Positions 8,215 through 19,144 of a stretch of 64,000 bases of DNA are shown here, piece by piece (within the stretch, counting starts at the first letter, position 1; each line of letters begins with the position of its first letter). A program made the translations under genes and the position numbers. Source of the DNA: Paracerasibacillus soli (GTDB taxonomy: Bacteria; Bacillota; Bacilli; Bacillales; Amphibacillaceae); the NCBI RefSeq assembly GCF_034006335.1, contig NZ_JAWDIQ010000002.1. One strand, 5' to 3'. The notes below the pieces were generated by a model that was not told the DNA's origin, did no database searches, and saw nothing but the letters and a program-made list of their open reading frames with translations.

Positions 8215-9857
8215 TTATTTGGAAAAGGACGCTTTCAAATCATTTATCGTAACTTTTTCAATTACCCCATCTTTCCTTAAATGAATAATATAGTTATATT
8301 TCTCACCATGATAAAAAAGTAAATATTTCATTTCTAATTGTGGCTCACCAAATAATTCAATGATCTCATCTTTAGAGGAGGTATTAACTGTATTCGTGAA
8401 ACCTGTTACAACATCATCAAAAATTTGATATTCCAAACCCCAAACAGGTGAATTCACCGATTGTTCCCCTTTTCCAATAATCTCAAGACGTTCATCTATT
8501 GGAATAGATAACTTCTCACCTAGAATAGAAATTTTATCAACATCCGCTACTTCTTCAGATACAGTAGACAGTAGCTTAGAACTTATCCAGCCACCTTCAG
8601 ATCCTAAATCTTTCCTTTCGATATGAAGCCATTCCATATCGTTCACTTCGTCTATCCTTGTTTCCATAATCTCATATACTCCACCAAAACCAGCAACAGC
8701 GACTGCTTCACTTTCTGTACTCGGACCAGAACGTATATAAGCTCTCTCCACGTTAATATACCGATAATCCGGGCAAGCTCTTCCATTATCTCATCTTCGC
8801 CTTTTTCAGTTTCAATTAATTGCCCCTTTGTTTCACTAACTTCTGCACTATCTTCATCATCACTTTGCAAGTTTGCAACTGGTTTTGATTGCTGATTAAA
8901 AAACATATCTTTTAAAATATATTCATAACTAAATAAAGCACCAATGATTATGATGAAGCTACATATAAAATAAACCATTGCTTTTTTCCATTTGGTTTTA
9001 TTACGCTTTTTCTTTACCCTATACTTATATTCAGCAGGTACAGCTTCTTCCACAGTTGGTTGCGAAATTAGCCTACTTCGCTTATCTACAATCATCTCTT
9101 GAAACTTCTTCTTTTCTTCTTTTGGCATTGCCTTGTATTCTTTTAAGAAAGCCTCATATTCAGGGACTACTTCTTTAATAGTTCCATATGCTTTAATCAT
9201 TCCAGCCTCAAGCCAAAGTGCTTTCTCACAAAACTTTTTGACTTGTCCGATGGAGTGACTAATAAAGAAAATCGTTTTTCCACGTTCTTTAAATTCGTTC
9301 ATCTTATCTAAGCATTTATTGGTAAATGTTTGGTCACCGACTGATAGAGCCTCATCGATAACAAGAATATCTGGATCAATATTAACAGATATAGCAAAAC
9401 CTAAACGTGATTTCATACCACTCGAATAGTTTTTAACTGGTTGATCAATAAACTTCCCGATATCTGCAAATTCAATAATGCTAGGCATTAATGCAATTGT
9501 TTCCTTTTTACTGAATCCGAGCATTAAACATTTTAATTCAATGTTTTCTCTACCAGTAAGTTGACTATCTAAACCAGCATTGATTGCGATAAGCGATGCT
9601 TCCCCATTTATTTCTATTTTCCCTGATGTCTCTGGTGCTATTCCAGATATTAAGTTAGAAATAGTAGACTTACCGGCACCATTAACCCCAATAATACCAA
9701 TTACATCACCTTTATCAGCGGTAAATGTAATATTTTGTAAAGCATAAAAATCCTCTCCAACCTTATCCGAAAAGAGTAGACCCTTTAATTTTTCTTTAGG
9801 ATTATCATACATCTTGTATTTCTTTGTAACGTTTTTAAAAGATACTGAATGTGTCAT
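8215..9857 (-). CDS. tagH: teichoic acid export ABC transporter ATP-binding protein TagH (frameshifted)
   Basis: ATPase of the ABC-2 exporter that flips finished wall teichoic acid across the membrane with TagG. Walker A is GVNGAGKST (about residues 58-66), the signature is NYSSGMKSRLGF, Walker B is DILVIDEAL, and the H-loop is FFISHS. After the roughly 250-residue ATPase come a basic linker (YRVKKKRNKTKWKK), one transmembrane segment (VYFICSFIIIIGALFSY) and an extracytoplasmic SH3-like tail (AYIRSGPSTES...GGWISSKLL) as in longer TagH proteins. A one-base indel near 8757 separates the tail (8215-8751) from the body. ATG 9857 has GGAG 6 nt upstream. No tagG is adjacent, which is unusual. Confidence 0.88.
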
Positions 9858-10723
9858 AGTAGTCTCCATCTTAATAGTAATTCAATACTAATACTAGTTA
9901 ATATCTCGATTAATACTATAATATCTATTATAAATATATCAGAAATAAATCAAAGTGATAAGTATGTAATTTTATTATAATTGAACAGCCAGTAACTCGG
10001 GCTTTTAAGTTCCCATGTAAATTATACACGTTTATTAATCCTAAATATAAAAGGCCATCACAACCTCACTTGTAATGAGGTATACATGAATGACCTTTTA
10101 TAAAGAATTCTCCTTGTACTCCTATTTAGCTGATGATAAATGCCATTTCCATGTACCATAAATAATAGTTTGTAAATCTCTAGTGGCTTTTCGACTCCGA
10201 TATCTTAGTCACACCTCTGTACAAATTCTATTCTAATAAGTTTATATTTTATGATTGCAATATGTTTCCTGAGAATCATAGCAAAATTTTTATGGTACGA
10301 ATGCTTAACATATAATCTAAATTCTTTAATTAAGACATATTTTGTAACTTCATGATTTTAATATAAATCACATTCAAAAACCAGATATAGATAGCATAAA
10401 CACCAAGCACACTATATATAGCAGGAAACGTAAATTGATATTTATTTACATATTGCTTTTTATCATACTGGCAAAGTATATTAAGTTTACACTTGTATAC
10501 ACTTAATTATTTATATGAAACAGCTAATAAGTCCTTGGACAGACTTTCCTTTGACTAGATATTGTTACAGAAGTAAATGCCTGTCTGCCTGATATTTCCG
10601 TACAGGACATGATCCCTGACATTAATTAATATATGTTTACAAACCGTAAATGAATGCATATTAAGTTATAAACTTATAACATCGTCAAATATCAAACTTT
10701 CCCAATCAGTCAAACGATTTCTA
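9858..10723. other. gene-free AT-rich gap, 866 bp
   Basis: No supported ORF on either strand. The only structure seen is a hairpin at 10049-10099 (listed separately). tagG would be expected here if the usual tagGH order held. I see no trace of it. Confidence 0.6.
10049..10099. terminator. long imperfect hairpin, terminator-like
   Basis: Outer arms AAAAGG...CCTTTT with CAT/ATG, and inner arms CCTCA...TGAGG around TTGTAA. Short T runs at both ends suit a bidirectional terminator, most likely for the DUF6270 gene transcript (minus strand). Confidence 0.5.
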
Positions 10724-11551
10724 TTACCCTATTTTATTCTCTATCAAAACTTTCAACTTACTATTTTCATCCAGGGTATCATTCAAAATAATCCCCAGTA
10801 ATTTCCTTGTAAAGTCCTGATAAAATTCCGTATTATAATGGACATATAACAACCCCCAAATATGATCCTCTACGGCATAATACTTGCTCATGTCATATTC
10901 CAATGTTTTAACGTTGTAATTATTTATAAGATGTTTATCCAATACATCCCACCATTTATTATAAACGTCAACATTTAAATAATTTATCTTCTTACTTTCA
11001 CTCAGTGACTTCAATTGTCCATCATTCTTATCAAGGTAAACATCTATAAATCTAGCTTTATTGACTATTACTTTGCAGTTTGGTAATTCCTTCTCCAAGA
11101 ATGAGAATAAAGTCTTTACCCCTTCCTTCCATAATGGGTAAAAACGCTCTTGGTTTCTTCCGAAAATCTGAAAGGCATCTCGCTTCTCTAGCCTTCCGTA
11201 GAGACTGGTCCTTTGCCACAGCCATTTTTTATTAGTTATATAACTTCCCCCAATTTCCTGTATACCATAATATAAATCTCCATAAAAATCGATTATTAAA
11301 TAATTCGGCTGATTTTTTCTCATTTCCTTGAAAAAGCTTTTATCAAGTTCAGTTCGAAAATGTTTTGTATCAAAGGGGCTTAGATTATCTATCAATTTAT
11401 TGTCAAAGGAAATTGGCTTTGCCGCTAGTGATATCATTGACATTTGATTTTGATGAAGAACGCATGAATAATAATTTTTGTAGTCGGATATAATTTTCGA
11501 ATGAAAACTGTCCCTAGAAACACAACTTCCCAACACTGCGATTTTTATCAA
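10724..11551 (-). CDS. DUF6270 domain-containing protein
   Basis: 275-residue cytoplasmic protein with the DUF6270 signature: N-terminal IAVLGSCVSRDSF, a Gly-Ser-Cys-x-x-Arg-Asp nucleophile-elbow-like motif, then YLIIDFYGDLYYG mid-protein and a C-terminal HIWGLLYVHYNTEFYQDF with a possible catalytic His. These proteins are common inside capsule and polysaccharide clusters and look like SGNH-type esterases or acyl transfer enzymes. The activity is not proven. TTG 11551 is the apparent start, with TGAGG about 9 nt upstream. It lies 265 bp downstream of the GT2 gene on the same strand, so it is probably the last gene of the glycan cluster. The 11552-11816 gap shows nothing clear. Confidence 0.7.
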   Translation of the reverse strand: MIKIAVLGSCVSRDSFHSKIISDYKNYYSCVLHQNQMSMISLAAKPISFDNKLIDNLSPFDTKHFRTELDKSFFKEMRKNQPNYLIIDFYGDLYYGIQEIGGSYITNKKWLWQRTSLYGRLEKRDAFQIFGRNQERFYPLWKEGVKTLFSFLEKELPNCKVIVNKARFIDVYLDKNDGQLKSLSESKKINYLNVDVYNKWWDVLDKHLINNYNVKTLEYDMSKYYAVEDHIWGLLYVHYNTEFYQDFTRKLLGIILNDTLDENSKLKVLIENKIG

Positions 11552-11816
11552 TATTGCAACCTCATTTCATGGAATAAATATTTATAACTTAACTCGTATG
11601 CTGAAAGAGGCAGATGGTCCATATACAATTAGAAGAACCTGCAATCCGTTATTATAATTGACTTATAATTAATCTCTGTACTTCTCTAATATTTCGCTTC
11701 ATAGTATCCTTAAATATCTAGTTAATTATTCTAATGATAGCTTCACAAAGTCATACAATAATCCTAATAAAAGTCTAAGCAATTTACTGATTTCTATTCT
11801 ATATTGAATTACGCAA

Positions 11817-13668
11817 TCAAATTATTGCATTTGCTATACGTCTTAAAGTACTATAACTTTTATTAATAAATTTTAGAGATATATTTTTTTTATCAGTTAG
11901 ATATAAATTACAAAAGACCTTTTTATCAAGTTGTAATTTATTAGTAGAAATTTCTTTAACCATACTGTTAGCTAATCTATATGTTTGATTATTGATTTCC
12001 AAATAAAAGTCAAACGTACTAGTGGAATAATCATAAAAAAAGCTATAAGGTAAATGCCAACAATTATTTTCCCTAACAAATTCAATCCTACGCTCTGTAT
12101 TCCTTTCAACTAAAAAAATAGACATATTTAAGTCTGCGTTATTAGGAAGAACAGTTAACTTAATGCTATCACCTGTCAAATGAATAGTTGATCCTTTTAG
12201 GTTAATTGAGGAATATGACAAATTATCATTTTGAGTAAAAAACAGATTTTCATTAGTACACTTAAATGACTTAAGAGTGTTCTTGTTTATACGAAATTTG
12301 TCAACTCTATTTTCTAAATATATACATACATATACATCATAAATCAGCATTTCATTAAAAATATTTAAATCCACTTCTCCACTATAAACGTGTTCACCTT
12401 TATTCATTAAATTAAATTCTAAATTTTCTTCTTCCCCCATAAAAGTGCGTGATTGAAAAAGTAAAGTAACTTTCTTGTGTTTAACAACACTGGGAATAAA
12501 AAGACCCTCAAAACCCACCTTGTTATTATCAGCCCAAACATTTTCAAAAATGATTAGGTTTTTATTTAAATCCCAATTTTAAATAACTCATCAGGAATGT
12601 AGACCTGATTAGAACGATAATATTGAGTGTTCCAGACATAATCCCCATTTTCCTTAATTATTTTTCCCTTTAAGGGGTTTAACAATAATTCAATTAAACT
12701 TTTTTTGTCATTGTTAAGAATAAAATAAATATATAAGTTTTTAGTAATTCCCAACTCATTATTATAAATATCTTCTATTTGCAACAAAACTTCCTTTGTC
12801 TCATTAAAATAAAACTTTCTAAAATTTCGGTTACCGATTACTTGATCTATTGAAAAAAACAATCTATCAATAATTCGCTTTAAAAACTCCTGCTTAAGAC
12901 GGTATCTATTTGAAAGTTTAATATTGTCAAAAAGAAAATCTGGTATTTTATCGATTCAAGCCTATCAGCATAATTGCTTAATGAATTTTGTAATTGAGTA
13001 ATAGATTTATGTTGAGCCTCTTTTCCCCGTTTTCTCCAATAATAAACAACATCATCTAATATTGATATTTTTCGTGCATATATATATGCCCTATGCACCA
13101 TAGGTCTATCAGCATACAACATCCCATCTGGCATAAAACATTCATTTTCCACTAAAAATTTGCGATTGAAAATTTTGTTCCAGTAAAATGAATCATAAAA
13201 TAAATCATAAAACTCACTAATATTATTTATAACCTTCTTATTCTGCCACACTCTTTGTTCAAACTTATATAAAATTTCCTTTGTCACACCGTCAATTAAT
13301 ATCAATGGTTTACCTATTGTAACATCAGCATTTTCCTTTTCCGCCTCATTATACAATGTTTCATAGGCATCTAGTGGTAGAATGTCGTCTGAGTCTATAA
13401 TAGCTACATACTTTCCTGATGCCATTCTTAATCCACGGTTACCAGCAGTTGCACCACCCGTATTCTCTTGAAAGACCGTTTTAATATTTTTAAATTTTTC
13501 TTCATATTCCTTAAGAATCTCTCTAGAATTATCAGTACTTTCATCGTCAATTGCTATTATCTCAATACTATCCAATGTTTGGTTTACTAAGGAATCTAAG
13601 CATTCCCTTAGATAATCTTCAGTATTATAAACTAATACTACAACAGAAAGCTTATATTCATCACACAT
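11817..13668 (-). CDS. family 2 glycosyltransferase with long C-terminal domain (two frameshifts)
   Basis: About 615 residues when two indels (near 12945 and 12582) are repaired. The N-terminal GT-A domain shows KLSVVVLVYNTEDYLRECLDSL, AIDDESTDNS, the DXD-like IIDSDDIL and a catalytic-region YADRPMVHRAY. The remaining 300 or so residues are beta-rich (IYFILNNDKKSL, VWADNNKVGFEG, TFDFYLEINN) and resemble accessory domains attached to teichoic-acid-type GT2 enzymes. I do not recognise a named family. ATG 13668 overlaps the aminotransferase stop by 8 nt (ATGTGTGA), with GAGGGGGA upstream, indicating coupling. It likely transfers a sugar in assembly of the repeat unit. The sugar donor is unknown. 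Confidence 0.72.
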
Positions 13669-14786
13669 TTTTATAACAGTCCCCCTCATAAATTATAATC
13701 TCAACTATCTTCCTAACTGTTTCTACCGATAAATCAGTATATAAAGGTAGTGCCAAAATACCATTACTTATGTGCTTTGAAATTGGAGTTTTAGATGAGA
13801 GGTTTTTATCAAAAGTGAACTCATTAGTTAATGGATAGAAGTATTTCCTTGACATTACATTGTACTTTTTTAAAACCCCAAAGAAATGATCCCTTAATTC
13901 TATTGAGGAAAACCTAATTGGGAAATACGAGCCATTATACTTAACATCTTCATACGTTTCCATTAACTGTATGAAGCTTACATCTTTTAAACCATTTTCA
14001 TACTCCTTATATAGCGTCCTCCTTTTTTCCAAATCACTATTAACTGTTTTCAGGTTACATAATCCCATAGCTGCTTGAAATTCATTCATCTTTGCATTTG
14101 TGCCTTGAAATATTACTTCCCCATCACCCGAGAGTCCAAAATTCTTTAAGGAACCTAATTTATTAACTAATTCTCTGTTACGAAAAGCAAGAATTCCACC
14201 TTCAATTGAATTGAATACCTTCGTGGCATGTAAGCTAAACATAGAAACATCACCAAATTCAGCTATACCCTTACCATCAATTTCAACTCCAAAAGCATGA
14301 GCTGCATCATAAATCACCTTTAGTTTATGCTTCTTAGCAATAGCGTCTATTGCATAGACATCACAAGGATTTCCAAATACATGGACAGCTAAAATTGCAC
14401 TAGTATTAGGTGTGATGAGTTCCTCTATTTTTGTCACATCAATAGTATAATTATTGGGATCAATATCACAAAATATTGGCTTTAGATTACAATTCTCAAT
14501 TGCTAAAGTCGAACTTGCAAAGGTAAATGGCGTTGTAATAATTTCACCTTTCAAATCCAACTTTAATTGCAAGTTCTAACGCTTGATGGCCATTAACTAG
14601 TAACTCTATATTTTCAACACGAAGGAAAGCTTTTAGGTCTTCTCTGAATTCTTCATGAAGTGGACCATTATTAGTTAGGTACTTATTTTTCCAAATCTCC
14701 CTTAAATAATTTACATACATATCCATTGGAGGCATTTTGGGCTGTGTTACAAATATTGGCTCTTCAAATCTTTTTAGTCCCTTCAT
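13661..14786 (-). CDS. DegT/DnrJ/EryC1/StrS sugar aminotransferase (frameshifted)
   Basis: PLP-dependent aminotransferase of nucleotide-linked keto sugars, about 375 residues. The N-terminus has VTQPKMPPMDMYVNYL and KYLTNNGPLHEEF. After an indel near 14565 come TPFTFASSTLAI, IYDAAHAFGVE (cofactor-binding Asp and His) and the Schiff-base lysine in SLHATKVFNSIEGG. Paired with rfbA/rfbB but without rfbC/rfbD, it probably aminates dTDP-4-keto-6-deoxyglucose at C4, as VioA-type enzymes do, giving dTDP-4-amino-4,6-dideoxyglucose. C3 amination is less likely because no 3,4-ketoisomerase is seen. It lies 3 nt after the ATP-grasp gene, in the same operon. Confidence 0.85.
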
Positions 14787-14789
14787 TTT

Positions 14790-16085
14790 TTATAATCTCC
14801 AATCAATTAATGATTCCACTGCATCAACGTCAAACACAGGAATGTTCATGTTTTCACTAATAGCTTTTCTTTCCTGATAAGAATCGTCAATAAAAATAGC
14901 ATTATTGCCTGCATCTATTTTCTTATACTTTTCTTCATTTTTATCTAAGTGAATAATATTATCAAAGATATTTTTGTCTATTTTAAGTTTATAAAGTGTG
15001 TCTGCGATGTCCCTTGCATGTTTTGTAATTAATATAATTTTCTTCTCTTTATTTAAACATTGATAAAGAAAAGCTATAATCTTTGGATTTACATGCTTAC
15101 CTAAAGTTATTGTATCGTCAAAATCGATATAGACAGTATCATAAGAAATATTTTCAAATGAAAAGCGATTTATAAGCGCTCTATCTACTTCGACATTAAA
15201 TTCATTTTCAATGATTTCTACATCATAACCCATGAAGTCAAATAAAGTAATCAGCGGGAAATTAATACCACGGTTTCTATGAGTAGCCATAGAGCCTGCT
15301 ATTCTTGGTGCTATTTCTAATAGTTTTAAATTGCCCATTTTATCCCTTTTTACTTGAAAGAACCATGCACCCCTGAACTCAAATACTTCATTTAAGCGTT
15401 TAGCGATAAAACTTATCTGTTCTTGTATTTTTATATTGTTGGTATTTACACTAATTCCGTTTTTTATTCTATTCCTTTTTCGTGGGCCAATAAATAATAG
15501 TTCCCTTTTTCTATTGGTAAAGCAGTCTATGGTAAATTCTTCTCCTGGGAGGTATTCACATATAAGCATCTTTTGTTTAGCATTCCCAATTTTCATTTTT
15601 AATTCAGAGATATCTTCAGCCATCGCTATCCCCATAGACCCTTGACCAACATCTGGTTTTAAAAATACGGGGAATTCAGCACTTTCTATTGCATCTGAAG
15701 AATAGATTTTAGGTGTGAAGCATTCACCCTGTAACTTTTGATATGTTTTATATTTTGACCTAGCCATAACACATGTTTCTGGTGAAGAAGTAATAACTTT
15801 AGCTTTTAATACTCCGGGTTTCAATTCCCCTAATTTCAATACAACACTATCATGGGCGGGAAAGATATAATCGATATTATACTTTTTTATAATATTATTT
15901 ATATAGGGGATAAAGGAATCATCATCAACAAATGGTAAATTACTAATATAGTTTTTATACACGTATTTCCCATGATCCTTCACACTAGATGCCCCAAACA
16001 GTTTAATATCTTTCGCGTATTTCAATGCGTTGTGGATTTCTAACCCAATTTCTGATCCACACGGGAAAACTAGAACATTATGCAT
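14790..16085 (-). CDS. ATP-grasp ligase fused to a HAD-like phosphatase domain
   Basis: 431-residue two-domain cytoplasmic protein. Residues 1-300 are an ATP-grasp enzyme related to carbamoyl-phosphate-synthase-like ligases. They show IFPAHDSVV, the ATP-binding lysine and glycine loop PVFLKPDVGQGSMGI, ICEYLPGEEFTIDCF, and metal-binding LLEIAPRIAGS. Residues 315-431 are a HAD domain: VYIDFDDTI (motif I), IILITKHARD (motif II) and AIFIDDSYQER (motif IV). Between a sugar aminotransferase and a TagF-like gene, it may ligate an amino acid or other carboxylate to the amino sugar, with the HAD part removing a phosphate. That role is inference. Start ATG 16085 follows AAGGAGG. Confidence 0.8.
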   Translation of the reverse strand: MHNVLVFPCGSEIGLEIHNALKYAKDIKLFGASSVKDHGKYVYKNYISNLPFVDDDSFIPYINNIIKKYNIDYIFPAHDSVVLKLGELKPGVLKAKVITSSPETCVMARSKYKTYQKLQGECFTPKIYSSDAIESAEFPVFLKPDVGQGSMGIAMAEDISELKMKIGNAKQKMLICEYLPGEEFTIDCFTNRKRELLFIGPRKRNRIKNGISVNTNNIKIQEQISFIAKRLNEVFEFRGAWFFQVKRDKMGNLKLLEIAPRIAGSMATHRNRGINFPLITLFDFMGYDVEIIENEFNVEVDRALINRFSFENISYDTVYIDFDDTITLGKHVNPKIIAFLYQCLNKEKKIILITKHARDIADTLYKLKIDKNIFDNIIHLDKNEEKYKKIDAGNNAIFIDDSYQERKAISENMNIPVFDVDAVESLIDWRL

Positions 16086-16100
16086 AGTATAATTTCCTCC

Positions 16101-18089
16101 TTAATTATTAAAAACATGCGCTATTACTTCTTCCGTACTATTTCCATTACCCCAATCACAATAGGTTTTGTAAAACTCATTATACTTGGATTGAAATTTA
16201 ATACTTACACCATCAACATTTTCAATGGTATCCATTAATTCTTCATGGGTTGTAACTAATGGCCCGGGTAAATCCTTTTTAATATCAAGATAGAAACCTC
16301 TTAGTTCACTTTCATATTTCAAATAATCATATCCAAAAAAGATAATAGGTCTCTTAAGATGAGCGTAATCAAAAAATACGGAAGAATAGTCAGTAATCAA
16401 AATGTCAGAAACACAATAGAGTTCTTGAATATCGCTGTAATTAGACATATTGATAATACAATTTTGGTATTCCTCTTTTATTGTAAGTTGACTTGCAATT
16501 AGATGGTGTAGTTTTATTAATAATACATATTCATCTTTAAACTTATTATAAAAATCATCTAAATGTATTTTCAGATTAAAAGCATTTGCAGTTACATAAC
16601 TATGCTCATCATCACGCCAAGTTGGAGCATATAATATTATCTTTTTACTTTTATCTATATTAAATTTATCTTTCAATTCATCCTTATCATCATTGTAAAG
16701 TATATCGTTAATAGGATAACCTACCTCAATCATCTTTTTATTATATTTAAAAGCCCTTTTAAATATATCACTTGAATACTTATTAGCAGAAAGTAAGTAG
16801 TCCCAATTTCTCGATTCCAAATAGAAGTTTTCTCTGCCCATTACTTCTGGACCATCAATTGTTATATCAAACCCTAACTTTTTAAGCGGTGTTCCATGCC
16901 ATGTTTGTAGATAAATCGTTTTATCCATTTTTTGATGTACAGGGAATAACACATTATTAACCCAATAATGTGATTGTGCTAAATAATAGAAGTATTCCTC
17001 CGATTCTCTTTGAACAATTATAGGATTCCCAGGAATTTCGGTAGCTAATTGTTTAGAATTACAAGACCAAACATAAGTGAATTTTTTATATTTTGGATGA
17101 TTCAATAAGAATTCGTATATATATTTAGGGTTCCCTGCATATGCATTCCCCAGGAAACTCTCAAAGAATACCATGTTTTCGTTAAATTGGCCATCCTTAA
17201 TAGTATCCTGATAGACCTTTCTACCTTTAGCAATTCTATACGTTCGACTAAATTGTTCTTTGGTCGTATACCATAGTGCCAATGAATTCTTTCCAGCCGT
17301 CAAATAAACAACAAATAAATAATCATCTTTATCTCTATTTTCAAAAAGATATCTATCTGCATCGTTTTGAATTTTAAATAAATCTGAAACAGTTAGTAAA
17401 TCGGTAAATATTTTATTCCCCTTTTTATCACGAACCTGAATACTAATGTCCCAACGAGCATTATTAAATTTATTTATTATTTTTTCCAAAAAAATTATAC
17501 TTTCAAACGAGTATTGAACATCTGTCTCCTTGTCAATAGGAAGATTGTACCCGACAGCACTACCATTATCTCTTCTTGAAAAAACCAATTCTATCTTTGA
17601 GATTTCTATAGGGGTTTTTAGCAACACCTTACCTTGAACAAAGATGTTCTTCCCAATACTTTTGATATCTTTTAAATAATAATTCAAAGGTTGATTTTGA
17701 TATTCCACGTTTAAATTACCTTTAGCAGTTTTGTACATTCTTAATGTGTAGTCATTATTCTTCATTTCAAAGTTTTGTAAATCCCCTTGGATTTTAATTC
17801 TTTTATAGAACGTCTTACCAAATAGATTAAAATTAAGGAGTATATTAAAGGCACCCTTTGCTTTTAATAGATATAAATCCTCTACACTAAGGACAACTTT
17901 ATTATCTTTAATTGGCAAGCGTATTTGACGTCCACTCTCGACATTTCTCAAGACTATATAATAGGTAGCCACTATCTTATTTAATGTAGGTATTCTAGAA
18001 TTAATAACAATTTGATCGTCAATATTTTCTATGCTTTTTACCTTAACTTTTGATAACTTATTTAATATTACGTTCTTCAACTTACCCAT
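16101..18089 (-). CDS. CDP-glycerol glycerophosphotransferase family protein (TagB/TagF-like)
   Basis: 662-residue polymerase-type enzyme that transfers glycerol phosphate (or ribitol phosphate) from the CDP-activated donor at the cytoplasmic face. Residues 1-250 are a variable beta-rich domain. The C-terminal Glyphos_transf domain (about 285-655) shows YLQTWHGTPLKKLGFD, the catalytic-region His in WHGTP, KKIILYAPTWRDD, LLIKLHHL and ILITDYSSVFFDYA. It lacks transmembrane segments, as in peripheral TagF. Substrate would come from TagD at 7505. It lies 12 nt after rfbB and 15 nt before the ATP-grasp gene, so it is in the operon. Priming (TagB), polymerising (TagF) and branching roles cannot be separated from sequence. 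Confidence 0.85.
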   Translation of the reverse strand: MGKLKNVILNKLSKVKVKSIENIDDQIVINSRIPTLNKIVATYYIVLRNVESGRQIRLPIKDNKVVLSVEDLYLLKAKGAFNILLNFNLFGKTFYKRIKIQGDLQNFEMKNNDYTLRMYKTAKGNLNVEYQNQPLNYYLKDIKSIGKNIFVQGKVLLKTPIEISKIELVFSRRDNGSAVGYNLPIDKETDVQYSFESIIFLEKIINKFNNARWDISIQVRDKKGNKIFTDLLTVSDLFKIQNDADRYLFENRDKDDYLFVVYLTAGKNSLALWYTTKEQFSRTYRIAKGRKVYQDTIKDGQFNENMVFFESFLGNAYAGNPKYIYEFLLNHPKYKKFTYVWSCNSKQLATEIPGNPIIVQRESEEYFYYLAQSHYWVNNVLFPVHQKMDKTIYLQTWHGTPLKKLGFDITIDGPEVMGRENFYLESRNWDYLLSANKYSSDIFKRAFKYNKKMIEVGYPINDILYNDDKDELKDKFNIDKSKKIILYAPTWRDDEHSYVTANAFNLKIHLDDFYNKFKDEYVLLIKLHHLIASQLTIKEEYQNCIINMSNYSDIQELYCVSDILITDYSSVFFDYAHLKRPIIFFGYDYLKYESELRGFYLDIKKDLPGPLVTTHEELMDTIENVDGVSIKFQSKYNEFYKTYCDWGNGNSTEEVIAHVFNN

Positions 18090-18101
18090 TCCCTCTTCTC
18101 A

Positions 18102-19144
18102 TTAATGTTGCATATATTCACCAGTTTCAATTTTACGTTGCCACTCTTGATTTTCCAATATCCATTTAATTGTTCTGACAATTCCTTCTTCAAATCTTGT
18201 CTTGGGACTCCAATCTAAATCATTTTTTATTTTCGATGGATCTATCGCATAACGATGATCATGCCCTTTTCTATCCGCTGTAAATGAAATCAAATCCTCT
18301 GTGACATTACTATCGTGATTTTTATTAATGTAATTAATTACAATTTTTACTATTTCTATATTTTCCTTTTCATTATGCCCGCCTATATTGTAAATCTCCC
18401 CAATTTCGCCTTTTTTTAATACACATTCTATTGCCTCACAATGATCATCGACATATAACCAATCCCGAATGTTTTTACCATTTCCGTATACTGGTATTTT
18501 TTCCTTCCTAAGACATTTATTCACAATTATTGGGATTAATTTTTCTGGAAATTGATTTGGACCATAGTTATTTGAACATCTTGTAATATTCATTGGAAAG
18601 TCATAAGTTTCACAGTAAGCTTTGACTAAGAGATCAGCTGCTGCCTTACTTGATGAGTATGGACTGTTGTATCCAATGGAGTCTTTTCAGTGAAAAATCC
18701 ATCCTTTCCCAGTGAACCATATACTTCATCAGTGGATATCTGTATATACTTTACTCCATCTTTATACTTATTATTTTCAAAATCAATAACCCAAGACTTC
18801 CTTGCATTTTCTATTAAATTGAAAGTACCTTTTATATTAGTTTCAATAAATTCTTCAGGAGAAATTATACTTCTATCAACATGTGATTCTGCCGCGAAAT
18901 TAATAACATAATCAATGTTATAATTTTTAAATACCTTCTCAATCGCCTCTTTATCATTAATTGAAGTCTTCATAAACTTATAATTTGTTAATTGATCAAC
19001 ACCTTCTAAATTATAAATATTTCCTGCATATGTTAAAGAATCGATATTTATAATTTGAATATCTTTCCCATACTTAGTTGCTAAAAATTTTATAAAATTA
19101 GAGCCAATAAACCCAGCGCCACCTGTAACCAAATAAGTTTTCAT
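18102..19144 (-). CDS. rfbB: dTDP-glucose 4,6-dehydratase (frameshifted)
   Basis: NAD-dependent short-chain dehydratase making dTDP-4-keto-6-deoxyglucose. The Rossmann motif TGGAGFIGSN is at residues 7-16, then FAAESHVDRSI, QISTDEVYGSLG (catalytic Thr-Asp-Glu) and, after the break, the YSSSK tyrosine-lysine pair, NNYGPNQFPEKLIP and IRDWLYVDDHC. An indel near 18676 (one T lost in GGAT(T)ACAAC) splits the ORF. ATG 19144 overlaps the rfbA stop by one base (TAATG). Without rfbC/rfbD nearby the pathway does not lead to rhamnose here. The adjacent aminotransferase suggests a 4-amino sugar. Confidence 0.92.

Noticed and set aside
13661..19144. Rhamnose pathway
   Set aside because: rfbA and rfbB are present but no rfbC or rfbD is found. 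The neighbouring DegT enzyme fits an amino sugar better.
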